Virus record (IMG/VR): IMGVR_UViG_3300047318_000315
Span: 1 to 36,688 of that record
DNA: 36,688 nucleotides
Direction: 5' to 3' (one strand)
Origin: a virus
Positions 5,739 through 13,899 of this stretch are shown piece by piece. The position numbers were made by a program, and so were the translations under genes. The notes under the pieces are model-generated. The model searched no databases, was not told the origin of the DNA, and saw only the letters and a program-made list of their open reading frames with translations. Within the stretch, counting starts at the first letter, position 1, and each line of letters begins with the position of its first letter.

Positions 5739-6014
5739 GTGGCAGGTATCCGCAACGGGCGCCCCTACCGTCGCCTGGTCACCGCGGTGAAGCGCCTCGG
5801 TCATCCCTGCTGGATCTGCGGGCACAACATCCCCGCGAACGTCGACGGGCGCACACACCCGCTCGCCTTCACCCTCGATCACCTCGTGCCGCTCAGCCGC
5901 GGCGGCGACCTACTCGACCCCGCCAACGCTCGCTCAGCGCACCGCCGCTGCAACTCTCAGCGCGGGAACAGGACGGCGCCGCGGCCGCAGTCGCGCGCGT
6001 CACGAAGGTGGTGA
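5739..6014 (+). CDS. HNH endonuclease
   Basis: A 91-residue nuclease. A zinc knuckle CWICG (C21, C24) is followed by the HNH core: LDHLVPLSRGG (D-H), the Asn-containing turn DPANARSAHRRCN and a final Cys pair. I chose the GTG at 5739 because GGGAGG lies 8 bases upstream; a GTG at 5730 overlaps that site. HNH proteins encoded next to terminase genes take part in cos cleavage in HK97-like cos phages. Here it lies about 640 bases before the terminase, separated by a P-loop gene. The two may act together in genome packaging. Confidence 0.85.
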   Translation: MAGIRNGRPYRRLVTAVKRLGHPCWICGHNIPANVDGRTHPLAFTLDHLVPLSRGGDLLDPANARSAHRRCNSQRGNRTAPRPQSRASRRW

Positions 6015-6020
6015 CGCGAC

Positions 6021-6458
6021 GTGCTGTACGTCGTCACCGGGCCGCCAGCCTCCGGCAAGTCCAGCTGGATCCAGTCGCACGCCACGGCGCGGGACATCGT
6101 CATCGACCTGGATCGCATCACCATCGCCCTCACTGGACCCGGCGCCCCGAACTGGAACCACGACCCTCTGCACCAGCGAGTCGCCCAGCGCGCGAGGTAC
6201 GCAGCCATCGACGAGGCGACGCAACACCTCGACAAGCTCGACGTCTACCTAATCCACACCATGCCGAGCCCCAAAGCCCTGGCCAAGTACAAGCGGCTCA
6301 AGGCCCGCATCGTGGTGGTCGACCCCGGGCGGGACATCGTCACGCAACGTATCGCTGCGATGCGCTCACCCGAGATGGAGCGCGTCGCGGCCCGGTGGTA
6401 CAACTCGCGGCGCGGACAGCCGCGGGCCGGCATGCCGCAGACGTCCCGGCAGTGGTGA
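6021..6458 (+). CDS. P-loop kinase-like ATPase
   Basis: A 145-residue P-loop protein. Walker A is GPPASGKSS (residues 7-15). It continues with IVIDLDRITIAL (a DxD-like nucleoside-kinase motif), then VYLIHTMP and an Arg-rich lid region DPGRDIVTQRIAAMR. The plan matches small phage AAA/polynucleotide-kinase-like proteins encoded between HNH and terminase genes in actinophages. It starts at GTG 6021, 6 bases after the HNH stop, and ends before a strong terminator. A role in end repair or packaging is inferred from context; the substrate is unknown. Confidence 0.7.
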   Translation: MLYVVTGPPASGKSSWIQSHATARDIVIDLDRITIALTGPGAPNWNHDPLHQRVAQRARYAAIDEATQHLDKLDVYLIHTMPSPKALAKYKRLKARIVVVDPGRDIVTQRIAAMRSPEMERVAARWYNSRRGQPRAGMPQTSRQW

Positions 6459-6504
6459 TCCGTATCGAAACGGACATAGTGGGATCATTCTTTGGATTTC
6501 GGGC

Positions 6505-6539
6505 CGGGCGACCCAAACGCCCTTGTCGCCCGATTTTTT
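6505..6539 (+). terminator. Canonical rho-independent terminator
   Basis: CGGGCGAC (6505-6512) pairs with GTCGCCCG (6525-6532) and six T follow (6534-6539), the clearest U-tract terminator in the window. It isolates the late operon from the left block. Confidence 0.85.
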
Positions 6540-6562
6540 GCGTGGCCTGGATGAAAGATCAA

Positions 6563-6638
6563 CTTCACGCGAACTGAGTTCGACCCATTTAGTGGAGATC
6601 GACTTCTGTCACTCTCGGTGACGTTACTCTGCGTGAAG
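6563..6638 (+). promoter_or_regulatory. Nested dyads before the terminase: late promoter region or cos site
   Basis: CTTCACGC (6563-6570) and GCGTGAAG (6631-6638) form an outer inverted repeat. Inside are GAACTGAGTTC (6571-6581) and GTCAC-TCTCG-GTGAC (6608-6622). A weak promoter TCGACT (6599-6604) / GTTACT (6623-6628, 18-base spacer) overlaps the last dyad. The sequence is AT-richer than its surroundings. The position just before the small terminase gene fits a cos/pac site or the late promoter. Confidence 0.5.
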
Positions 6639-6649
6639 GGCGGGTGATC

Positions 6650-6928
6650 ATGGGCGCCTTGACCGACGCGATCACCGATGAGCTTGACAAGCTGAGTGGA
6701 CACCATACCGCACCTGGCCTCGCAGAACTAGCCCTCAGCTTGGCTCGCGCGATCGACGAGACCGACGCTGCGACCTCCCGAGCCGTAGCCGGTCGTGAGC
6801 TACGGGCAGTGATGGCCGACCTGCGCAGGCTGTCCCCCGTCGAGTCGAAGGGGGACACGGTCGATGACATTGCTGAGCAGCGAAAGAAGCGCCGCGACGC
6901 AGCCCGAGCCCAGCAGCAGTCCGGCTGA
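6650..6928 (+). CDS. terS: Terminase small subunit
   Basis: A 92-residue helical protein. The sequence ALTDAITDEL...AELALSLARAIDE...GRELRAVMADLRRLS and the basic C-terminal tail EQRKKRRDAARAQQ match the short small-terminase proteins of actinophages. It recognises the packaging site and helps the large subunit. ATG 6650 is chosen because AAGGG lies 9 bases upstream; a GTG at 6644 is too close to that site. It is short for the family and overlaps the large subunit gene by 65 bases. It is the first gene of the late operon. Confidence 0.7.
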   Translation: MGALTDAITDELDKLSGHHTAPGLAELALSLARAIDETDAATSRAVAGRELRAVMADLRRLSPVESKGDTVDDIAEQRKKRRDAARAQQQSG

Positions 6929-8399
6929 CGGCCCGCTCCTCGGCCACCAGCGCCCCCGGATCCTCACCGTGCCGCCCACCGCGCTGTCGACGGCCGGGCA
7001 GGAAGCCATCGAGCTGGCGGCCCGAGCCGGGCTCCACCTCGATCCGTGGCAGCAGTTCGTCCTGAACCAGGGCATGGCCGAGGACGCGGACGGCGACTGG
7101 GCTGCGTTCGAGGTCGCCGTGAACGTCCCGCGCCAGAACGGCAAGGGCGGGATCATCGAGGCACGCGAGTTGTGGGGCCTGTTCATCGGAGGCGAGCAGC
7201 TCATCCTGCACAGTGCCCATGAGTTCAAGACGGCGAAGTCTGCGTTCCGCCGGATCGAGCGACTGATCCGGCAATGCCCTGACCTGCTGAAACGTGTGAA
7301 GACGTTCCGGCAGACGGTCGGTGAGGAAGCGGTCGAGCTGCATACCGGGCAGACGCTGCGGTTCATCGCCCGCTCGAAGGGGTCGGGGCGTGGCTTCACT
7401 GGCGACTGCAACATGTTGGACGAGGACATGATCCTCGGTGACGAGGCGATGGACGCGTTGCTGCCCACGATGGCCGCGGTTGCCAACCCGCAGATCTGGT
7501 ACCTGGGCAGTGCCGGGATCGGCGCCCCGTCCGTACAGCTGGGCCGCCTGCGCCGCCGTGCGCTCGCCGCACTTGAGGCCGGCGCCCCGGACAAGTCGCT
7601 CGCCTACTTCGAATGGTCGGCCGACCCGCACGTCGACGAGTGCCCGCCGGACTGCGACCAGCATGATGACGCGTCCGGCGACGAAGCGGTGCTCAAGGCG
7701 AATCCTGCGGTCGGGTTCCGGCTGACACTGGAGAAGGTGCGCAACGAGCGGTCGACGCTGAGCCCGGCCGGTTACGCCCGTGAGCGGCTCGGTGTAGGCG
7801 AGTACCCGTCGGATGTGGCGGACACGTGGCAGGTCATTGGGCAGGACGCCTGGCGGTCTCTGGCGGCCGCGGAGTCGGCCCCGTCGGATCCGGTCGCGTT
7901 CTCGATCGACGTGACGCCGGAGCGCTCACACGCGGCGATCGCCGTAGCAGGGACTTGGCGGGGCGGCACGCACGTCGAGATCGTCGAGCACCGGCCGGGC
8001 ACGGGCTGGGTGGTGGAGCGCGCCAAGGAGCTGCACAGGAAGTGGAAGCCGCACTGCTGGGTAGTGGACGGCGGCGGCCCGGCCGGGTCGCTGATCGCCG
8101 ACCTGGAGGACGAGGAGACCGGCCTGGGCGTGACGGTCGTGCAGCCCAAGGCGCGTGACATCGCCTCGGCTTGCGGCCAGTTCTACGACGCGGTGACCGA
8201 GCAGAACCTCAGCCACCTCGATCAGGCGCCACTCGCAACGGCTCTGGCCGGGGCGCAGAAGCGGCCGCTGGGGGACGCCTGGGCGTGGGCCCGGCGCGGT
8301 GTGGGCGTCGACATCAGTCCGTTGGTGGCGGTGACGCTGGCCAAGTGGGGGCTCGGCGCCGAGGTCGAGGAACCGGAGAGGGCGCCGAACCTGTGGTGA
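6864..8399 (+). CDS. terL: Terminase large subunit
   Basis: A 511-residue packaging motor. The ATPase domain has a Walker A-like VPRQNGKGG (residues 88-96), the adaptor region HSAHEFKTAKSAFRR, the conserved SKGSGRGFTGD and Walker B NMLDEDMIL (~183-191). The C-terminal nuclease domain begins near FSIDVTPERSHAAIA (~345-360) with the acidic motif WVVDGGGPAG (~395). A GGGGG site lies 11-15 bases before the ATG at 6864. It pumps DNA into the prohead and cuts the concatemer. The order TerS-TerL-portal-protease-capsid is the HK97-like plan. Confidence 0.93.
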   Translation: MTLLSSERSAATQPEPSSSPADGPLLGHQRPRILTVPPTALSTAGQEAIELAARAGLHLDPWQQFVLNQGMAEDADGDWAAFEVAVNVPRQNGKGGIIEARELWGLFIGGEQLILHSAHEFKTAKSAFRRIERLIRQCPDLLKRVKTFRQTVGEEAVELHTGQTLRFIARSKGSGRGFTGDCNMLDEDMILGDEAMDALLPTMAAVANPQIWYLGSAGIGAPSVQLGRLRRRALAALEAGAPDKSLAYFEWSADPHVDECPPDCDQHDDASGDEAVLKANPAVGFRLTLEKVRNERSTLSPAGYARERLGVGEYPSDVADTWQVIGQDAWRSLAAAESAPSDPVAFSIDVTPERSHAAIAVAGTWRGGTHVEIVEHRPGTGWVVERAKELHRKWKPHCWVVDGGGPAGSLIADLEDEETGLGVTVVQPKARDIASACGQFYDAVTEQNLSHLDQAPLATALAGAQKRPLGDAWAWARRGVGVDISPLVAVTLAKWGLGAEVEEPERAPNLW

Positions 8400-8581
8400 G
8401 GAACCTGCGGTACGCCGGCTGGCTGCTGCTCGAAGTGCTGTGTCTGCTGTGCGCCCTGCTGGGCGTGTGGCTCATCTACCCGCCCGCCGCGTTCATCCTG
8501 GGCGGCGTCGTCGGCGCCCTGGGCGCCGAGCAGTCCATGGCCCGCTCGAAGGCCACCCGGCGGAAGGGGGCAAGCGGATGA
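8396..8581 (+). CDS. Small membrane protein between terminase and portal
   Basis: A 61-residue protein starting at a GTG that overlaps the terminase stop (GTGA) and ending in overlap with the portal start. It has two membrane helices (WLLLEVLCLLCALLGVWLIY and AAFILGGVVGALGA) and a basic tail ARSKATRRKG. Coupling on both sides makes it a real gene. A membrane protein in the packaging module is unusual but recurs in some actinophages; its role is unknown. Confidence 0.65.
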   Translation: MRNLRYAGWLLLEVLCLLCALLGVWLIYPPAAFILGGVVGALGAEQSMARSKATRRKGASG

Positions 8582-9900
8582 GCCTGTTCGGCCTGTTCGA
8601 GAAGCGCTCGGTGGAGGACCCGGCCGTGCCGCTGTCGTCCGCGTCGCTGGTCGACCTGTTGGCCGGCGGCCGGGCCTCGGAGTCGGGAGTGCGGGTCACG
8701 GAGACCACCGCCCTGCACATGCCCGCGGTGTGGCGGTCCGTCGCCGTCATCGCGAACGTGTCGGCGTCCCTGCCGCTGCATACGTACACGGCCGGCACCA
8801 AGGACCGGGCGAGCGTGGACATCCTCGAGGATCCGCACCCTGAGCTGACGCCGTTCGAGCTGTGGCGGCTGGTGTACGTACACCGGCTGCTGTGGGGCAA
8901 CGCCTACCTGCAGAAGGTCCGCAACGGGGCCGGCGCGGTCGTGCAGCTGTGGCCGATCCGCCCGGACCGGGTGAAGGTCGACCGGGAGAAGCCGACGCCG
9001 GAGAACCCGGGCGGCAAGGTGTTCTGGGTCAAGGACGATGACGGGGTGCGCCAGCGGCGGACGTCCCGGGAGATCCTGCACCTGCCCGCGCTGGGCTACG
9101 ACGGCATCACCGGCTGCTCCCCGATCCGCGCGGCGGCCGAGGGTATCGGCCTGGGGCTGGCCGCGGAGAAATCCGCGGCCCGGCTGTACGGCTCCGGCAA
9201 CATGATCTCCGGTGTGCTGCAGACCGAGCAGCGCCTGGAGGAAAGCCAGGCCGCAGCCCTCAAGGCCCGCTGGGCAGCGAAGTACGGCGGCCACCAGTCC
9301 GCTCATGACGTGGCCGTCCTGGACTCGGGCGCGTCCTTCAGTCCTGTGACGATGCCCTACAAGGACAGTCAGTTCCTCGAGTCGCGGCAGTTCCAAGTCG
9401 TCGAGGTGGCCCGCATGTTCGGGGTGCCGCTGTTCCTGCTGATGGAGACCAACAAGTCCACCAGTTGGGGCACCGGTCTGGAGCAGCAGGCACAGGGGTT
9501 CGTCACCTGGGATCTGGCTCCGACGTGGCTCACTCCGACCGAGCAGCGTGTCAGCAAGGAACTGCTGCCCGCCTCGCAGTACGCGAAGTACCAGCTGGGC
9601 GGTCTGCTGCGCGGCGACTCCGCGGCACGGGCCACGTTCTACCGGGCGATGCGCGACACCGGCGCCTACTCGGCCAACGACATTCGCGACTTGGAAGACC
9701 TCACCCCGATCGGGGCCGAGGGCGACATGCGCCTGCAGCCGCTGTACATGGCGCCGCTGGGATCCGACCCGACCGCGAAGACGGCGAACCCGCCGCCGTC
9801 CGGCGACGCGGCAGCGCGAGCTGCCGACCATCTGGCCAAGGCCACCGCCCTGTTGACCGGGCAGACCAGGGAGGGCAGTGATGAAGACGCCGAAGCATGA
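8578..9900 (+). CDS. HK97-type portal protein
   Basis: A 440-residue portal protein. The N-terminus VWRSVAVIANVSASLPLHTY, the middle WRLVYVHRLLWGNAYLQK and WPIRPDRVKV, and LHLPALGYDGITGCSPI are the usual signatures of the HK97 portal family, followed by FLESRQFQVVEVARMFGVPLFLL and the C-terminal helix. A GGAAGGGGG site lies 8-16 bases before the ATG at 8578. It forms the dodecameric ring through which DNA enters the head. The last 40 residues are low in complexity and overlap the protease gene by 20 bases. Confidence 0.92.
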   Translation: MSLFGLFEKRSVEDPAVPLSSASLVDLLAGGRASESGVRVTETTALHMPAVWRSVAVIANVSASLPLHTYTAGTKDRASVDILEDPHPELTPFELWRLVYVHRLLWGNAYLQKVRNGAGAVVQLWPIRPDRVKVDREKPTPENPGGKVFWVKDDDGVRQRRTSREILHLPALGYDGITGCSPIRAAAEGIGLGLAAEKSAARLYGSGNMISGVLQTEQRLEESQAAALKARWAAKYGGHQSAHDVAVLDSGASFSPVTMPYKDSQFLESRQFQVVEVARMFGVPLFLLMETNKSTSWGTGLEQQAQGFVTWDLAPTWLTPTEQRVSKELLPASQYAKYQLGGLLRGDSAARATFYRAMRDTGAYSANDIRDLEDLTPIGAEGDMRLQPLYMAPLGSDPTAKTANPPPSGDAAARAADHLAKATALLTGQTREGSDEDAEA

Positions 9901-10645
9901 GGAGCGCCGGGACCTCGCCCTGGACGCCGCAGGCGTGGCTCTGCGCGCGGCCAGCGACGACACGACAGTGCGTGGCTTCGATGGTCACGCCGCCGTCTTC
10001 AACCAGCGGACCGCCATCGGCAACCCACTGACCTGGGGTTTCTACGAGCAGATCGCGCCGGGTGCGTTCACCAAGACTCTCGCCGAGGGGGACGCCCGGT
10101 ACCTCGTCGACCACGACACCCGGCTGGTCGTCTCCCGCGTGACGGCCGGCACGCTGCGCCTGGCGCAGGACGACATCGGCCTGGCCGTGGACTCGGACCT
10201 CGACGCGCGCCTGTCCTACGTCGCCGACCTGATCGTCAACCTCGACGTGCGCAACGTGACCGGGATGTCGTTCGGGTTCCGCACCGTCAAGGACGACTGG
10301 GAGACCATCACCGTCGAGACGACTGACGGGGACAACGTCGCCCAGGCCGAGGTGGAGCTGCGCACCATTCGCGAGGTGCAGCTGTACGAGGTGTCCGCGG
10401 TGACGTTCCCCGCCTACGAGGGCACGGACGCCGCGCTGCGCTCCGTCGGGCTGGCCCTGGCCGCCCGCGGCGACGCGGCCGCCTTCGACCGCCGGGCCGC
10501 ACTACGGCCCGAACTCAACGACTTCCGCCCCGAGCCGGACCTGTCCACTCGGGGCGGTGACGCAACCCAGCCGGGAGAGACCACTGGGGGCCGTCAGGCG
10601 ATGCAGATGAAGGCACTCGCCGCCCGCTACCGCCTGGCGCGGTAG
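9881..10645 (+). CDS. HK97-family prohead protease
   Basis: A 254-residue protease. Features: VRGFDGHAAVFNQRT, EQIAPGAFTKTL, YLVDHDTRLVVSRVTAGTL with the catalytic His (~84), and MSFGFRTVKDDW with the catalytic Ser (~130), as in the serine proteases of HK97-like heads. The final ~50 residues (DFRPEPDL..., TGGRQAM) look like a linker or scaffold tail. ATG 9881 is chosen over the GTG at 9878 because GGAGGG lies 5 bases upstream. It matures the capsid by removing the delta domain of the next gene's product. Confidence 0.9.
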   Translation: MKTPKHEERRDLALDAAGVALRAASDDTTVRGFDGHAAVFNQRTAIGNPLTWGFYEQIAPGAFTKTLAEGDARYLVDHDTRLVVSRVTAGTLRLAQDDIGLAVDSDLDARLSYVADLIVNLDVRNVTGMSFGFRTVKDDWETITVETTDGDNVAQAEVELRTIREVQLYEVSAVTFPAYEGTDAALRSVGLALAARGDAAAFDRRAALRPELNDFRPEPDLSTRGGDATQPGETTGGRQAMQMKALAARYRLAR

Positions 10646-10666
10646 CCGCTCTCACCATCCATCCCC

Positions 10667-10692
10667 AGCCCCCGCCGCACCGGCGCGGGGCT
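10667..10692 (+). terminator. Hairpin between protease and capsid genes
   Basis: AGCCCC-CGCCG (10667-10677) pairs with CGGCG-C-GGGGCT (10681-10692), with one bulged C and a 3-base loop. It may adjust capsid gene expression or RNA stability rather than end transcription. Confidence 0.5.
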
Positions 10693-10711
10693 TCTCCTGC
10701 TGGAGGCACAC

Positions 10712-11962
10712 ATGCCCACCCTGAAGGATCTGCTGGACCAGCGGGCCACCGCCTGGGACGCCGCACAGAAGTTCCAGGCCCGCGCCGCCACCGAGGCGGA
10801 TATGTCCGCCGAGGACCGCTCCGCGTGGGACGCGGCCCTCGCCGACGTCGAGCGTCTGAGCGCGGACATCGAGCGGGACGAGCGTCACGCCCGCCTCGCC
10901 ACGGTCGACTACTCGCAGGTCATCGAGACCGCCAAGGACGACGACGAGGAGCGGCACGGCGGGCCCGACAAGGCCGATGCCTACGCCACCGCCTGGCGCT
11001 CCTGGGTGCGCGAGGGCAACACCGACCTGACCAGCGAGGAGCGGGCGACGCTCCGCTCTGGCTGGGTCGACGGCAAGGAGCTGCGCGCGGCGGGCGTGGC
11101 GACCGGCGCGGCCGGCGGGTACACGGTGCCCGCACCGTTTCGTGCCCAGCTCATCGAGACGATGAAGTTCTACAGCTCGATGCGCGACGTCGCCGAGGTC
11201 ATCACCACTGACACCGGCGCGCTGCTGCCGTGGCCGACGAACGACGACACCGCGAACGTCGGCGCGATCCTCGCCGAGAACTCGCAGGTCACCGAGCAGG
11301 ACGTCACCCTGGGCACCAACGACGTCGGCGCGTACATGTACACGTCGAAGCTGGTGCGGGTGTCGCTGCAGCTGCTCAACGACTCCGCGTTCAACCTGGA
11401 GTCGTGGCTGGCCGGGGTCCTCGGCCGGCGTATCGGCCGCGCGCAGAACGCGCACTTCACCACCGGCACGGGCACCGCCCAGCCGGAGGGGGTGCAGACC
11501 AACGCGGTCGTCGGCAAGACCGGCGCCACCGGTCAGACCACGTCGGTCACCTACGACGACCTGATCGACCTGATCCACTCCGTGGACCCGGCGTACCGCA
11601 ACAGCGGCCGGGCCGGCTGGATGCTCAACGACGCCACGCTCGGCACCGCCCGCAAGCTGAAGGACGGCCAGCAGCGTCCGCTGTGGGAGCCGTCCGTGCA
11701 GGTCGGCATCCCGGACGGGCTGCTCGGCTACAAGTACACGATCAACCAGGACATGCCGACGATGGCGGCCAACGCCAAGTCCATCCTGTTCGGCGACCTC
11801 TACGCGGGCTACCTCATCCGTGACGTCGCGGACGTGCAGATGCTGCGCCTGGCCGAGCGGTACGCGGACTTCCTCCAGGTCGGTTTCCTCGCGTTCGCCC
11901 GCACCGACGGCACACCGCAGGACTTCAGCGCCTACAAGGCGTACCGCAACTCCGCCACCTGA
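10712..11962 (+). CDS. Major capsid protein, HK97 fold
   Basis: A 416-residue capsid protein. Residues 1-~110 form a charged, coiled-coil delta domain (LKDLLDQRATAWDAAQKFQ, ...LADVERLSADIERDERHA) that the protease should remove. The HK97 body follows from about residue 130 (GGYTVPAPFRAQLIETMKFY) and contains WPTNDDTANVGAILAE, VRVSLQLLNDSAFNLESWL, and GRRIGRAQNAHFTTGTG. A GGAGG site precedes the ATG at 10712. It is the main shell protein and should be the most abundant late product. Confidence 0.93.
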   Translation: MPTLKDLLDQRATAWDAAQKFQARAATEADMSAEDRSAWDAALADVERLSADIERDERHARLATVDYSQVIETAKDDDEERHGGPDKADAYATAWRSWVREGNTDLTSEERATLRSGWVDGKELRAAGVATGAAGGYTVPAPFRAQLIETMKFYSSMRDVAEVITTDTGALLPWPTNDDTANVGAILAENSQVTEQDVTLGTNDVGAYMYTSKLVRVSLQLLNDSAFNLESWLAGVLGRRIGRAQNAHFTTGTGTAQPEGVQTNAVVGKTGATGQTTSVTYDDLIDLIHSVDPAYRNSGRAGWMLNDATLGTARKLKDGQQRPLWEPSVQVGIPDGLLGYKYTINQDMPTMAANAKSILFGDLYAGYLIRDVADVQMLRLAERYADFLQVGFLAFARTDGTPQDFSAYKAYRNSAT

Positions 11963-12003
11963 TCCCGACGGCCACCGGCCAACTCACAGGAAGGAACGCC
12001 GTC

Positions 12004-12393
12004 ATGGCGACCAGCCAGAAGAAGGAGACCCCGGCGGACAGCGGGGTCCTGCAGGACAAGCCGAGCGCGGCCGCGGCCGAGCACGGCGACCACGACCGCA
12101 TCGTCATGGCCTCGCGCCGGGCGGATGGCTCGATGGACCAGGTCAACCCGGAGTTCATCGGCGACAAGGACGCGGCGCTCGCCGCGGCCAAGGAGCAGCT
12201 CGCCGTGCAGGCGGCGTCCGCCGTCGACACCGCGGCGCGCGGCGTTACCTCCGGCCCGCAGGACGGGGCCGGGTCGTCCGAGCCGGACGCCGACGTGCAG
12301 GCCCTCAAGGACGCCCAGGACGCGGCCGTGAAGGCGGCCGAGGCCAAGGCCGAGCGTGAGGTCAACGACCTCCACCAGGGCCTGGGTGAGTGA
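12004..12393 (+). CDS. Hypothetical head-region protein
   Basis: A 129-residue acidic, Ala-rich protein with a good AGGAAGGA site 9 bases before its ATG. Residues ~25-70 (HDRIVMASRRADGSMDQVNP..., AALAAAKEQLAVQAA) and a C-terminal helix (VKAAEAKAEREVNDLHQGL) are predicted helical. I do not recognise a family. Its place directly after the capsid gene suggests a head decoration or head-completion role; this is from position only. Confidence 0.65.
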   Translation: MATSQKKETPADSGVLQDKPSAAAAEHGDHDRIVMASRRADGSMDQVNPEFIGDKDAALAAAKEQLAVQAASAVDTAARGVTSGPQDGAGSSEPDADVQALKDAQDAAVKAAEAKAEREVNDLHQGLGE

Positions 12394-12626
12394 TGGCCCG
12401 CATCCGCATGCTGACCAGCGTGGCGGGTGACGGGTTCGCCTGGGAGACCGGGCAGGTGATCGACCTGCCCGGCTCCGAGGCTGCGGTGTGGGCCGACGGT
12501 GTCCGCGCCGAACTCGTCCGCAGCCGCCCGGTCGAGACGCCCGAGGCCGGGCCCGCCCCTGAAGCCGCCGGCCGAGCCCGCAAGACGACCGCCGCCGCGC
12601 GCCGTAAGGCCGCCGCCCAGCCGTAA
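12393..12626 (+). CDS. Small head-tail protein, MARxR type
   Basis: A 77-residue protein. The first 45 residues (MARIRMLTSVAGDGFAWETG, IDLPGSEAAVWADG) form a small beta domain found in short proteins of many actinophage head-to-tail modules; the rest is an Ala/Arg/Lys tail. ATG 12393 is the likely start, overlapping the previous stop. Its start and basic tail resemble the protein at 13690-13896, suggesting that the two are related. Precise role unknown. Confidence 0.6.
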   Translation: MARIRMLTSVAGDGFAWETGQVIDLPGSEAAVWADGVRAELVRSRPVETPEAGPAPEAAGRARKTTAAARRKAAAQP

Positions 12627-12639
12627 GGGAGGCGTCCGT

Positions 12640-13188
12640 ATGGCGCTGCTGACGCTGGACGAGGCCAAGAGGCAGCTGGACATCGAGTCGGCCGCGCACG
12701 ACGTGGAGCTCCAGCTGTACGTCGACTCCCTGACCGCGGTCATCGAAAGCTACGTCGGGCCGGTCGAGGGCCGGGAGGTGACCGAGCTGGCGCAGGCGCA
12801 CGGCGGTGTCGTGTGCCTGCTGTCCACCCCGGTCGTCGCCGTCACCTCGCTGACGCCCGCCCTCTCGGAGGGAATCGCGTACACGCCCGATCTGCTGCAG
12901 GTCGACGGCCCGTCCGGAGTGGTCCGTCTGCTGAGCGGCGGCTACCTGTGCGGCGGGCCGTGGACGGTCACCTACACGGCGGGGCGGGGCGCGGTGCCGC
13001 CCACCATCAAGCTCGCCGCGCTGATCCTGCTGCAGCATCTGTGGCGCACTCAGAACGGTGCGGCCCGCGGCGGCGGCCCGACCGACGACTACTCCGTCAC
13101 CGAGCCGATCCCGGGCTTCGGATACGCGGTACCCAACCGCGTACTGCAGCTGCTGGAGCCCTACAAGCGCGGACCGGGAATCGGCTGA
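12640..13188 (+). CDS. Head-tail connector (gp6/adaptor-like)
   Basis: A 182-residue protein. It starts with MALLTLDEAKRQLDIESAAHD and has ELQLYVDSLTAVIESYVG, then a beta domain and a C-terminal helix with VPPTIKLAALILLQHLWRT, the signature of phage head-tail adaptor proteins (gp6/gp15-like). An AAGGGAGG site is 8 bases upstream. I start at ATG 12640; the frame is open further upstream but overlaps the previous gene. It forms the ring below the portal. The stop overlaps the next start (TGATG). Confidence 0.82.
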   Translation: MALLTLDEAKRQLDIESAAHDVELQLYVDSLTAVIESYVGPVEGREVTELAQAHGGVVCLLSTPVVAVTSLTPALSEGIAYTPDLLQVDGPSGVVRLLSGGYLCGGPWTVTYTAGRGAVPPTIKLAALILLQHLWRTQNGAARGGGPTDDYSVTEPIPGFGYAVPNRVLQLLEPYKRGPGIG

Positions 13189-13661
13189 TGGCGACGACCT
13201 CCCGCGTGCCCGCCGCCCTGAACGCCCTGGTGTCGATCTGCCGCACCGCCCCGGCCCTGGCCGAGGTACGCATCATCGACGGGCCGCCGCCCTCCACGAA
13301 CCTGACGGAGCGCGACCGCCTCTACCTCGGCTACGGCCCCGGCGCCGAGCAGGCTGTCGACCTGCAGCAGGAGTTCGCCGGCGCGGGCGCCCGCACCCGC
13401 AACGAGTCCTTCCGCATCGCCTGCTACGCCGAGACCCGCGGCGGCGACAAGGACATGTCGCTCCGCCGCGCCCGGGTGTTCGAGATCGTCGCCGCTGTCG
13501 AGGTTGCTCTGCGCGCCACGGACGCGGCGCCAGAGGCGCCGACGCTGAACGGGGCGGTGCTGTGGTCCGAGCTGGCCACCGGCTCCCTTCTGCAGGAGCA
13601 GGGGCCTGACGGTCTCCTCGCCGGTCTCGCGTTCACGGTCGCCTGCCGCGCCCGCATCTGA
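13188..13661 (+). CDS. Tail terminator/head-tail joining protein
   Basis: A 157-residue protein, coupled to the previous gene (TGATG). MATTSRVPAALNALVSICRT, VRIIDGPPP, FRIACYAETRGGDKDMSLRRARVFEIVAAVEVALRA-type helices and the beta end LAGLAFTVACRARI match tail-terminator-like proteins of actinophages. It should cap the tail tube and join it to the connector. The position between connector and tail tube protein supports this. The exact assignment (stopper or terminator) cannot be made from the sequence alone. Confidence 0.65.
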   Translation: MATTSRVPAALNALVSICRTAPALAEVRIIDGPPPSTNLTERDRLYLGYGPGAEQAVDLQQEFAGAGARTRNESFRIACYAETRGGDKDMSLRRARVFEIVAAVEVALRATDAAPEAPTLNGAVLWSELATGSLLQEQGPDGLLAGLAFTVACRARI

Positions 13662-13689
13662 TCCACCCCACCCGAGAAGGAGTACTGCC

Positions 13690-13896
13690 ATGGCGCGTGT
13701 GCGCTACCTGGGCCCGGAGCCGGTCACCGTGCCGGAGCTGGGAGACCGCGAGGTACAGCCGGACGAGATTGTCACCGTGCCCGACGAGCGGTTCGAGGGC
13801 TACGTCTGCCAGCGGGCGAACTGGGAGCCCGTCGAAGAGCCCGGCGCGAAGCAGGCCAAGAAGACCGCGGCCGTGCCGCAGAAGCTGGAGGGCTGA
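13690..13896 (+). CDS. Small head-tail/tail protein, MARxR type
   Basis: A 68-residue protein with a strong GAAGGAG site before its ATG. MARVRYLGPEPVTVPELG and VQPDEIVTVPDERFEGYVCQ form a small beta domain, followed by a Lys-rich tail (AKQAKKTAAV). It is similar in plan to the product of 12393-12626. Short proteins like this are common just before the tail tube gene of actinophages. The biochemical role is not known. Confidence 0.6.
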   Translation: MARVRYLGPEPVTVPELGDREVQPDEIVTVPDERFEGYVCQRANWEPVEEPGAKQAKKTAAVPQKLEG

Positions 13897-13899
13897 TCC

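Noticed and set aside
8476-9963. Reverse-strand frame of 495 codons
   Set aside because: Opposite the portal gene, which has clear family motifs.
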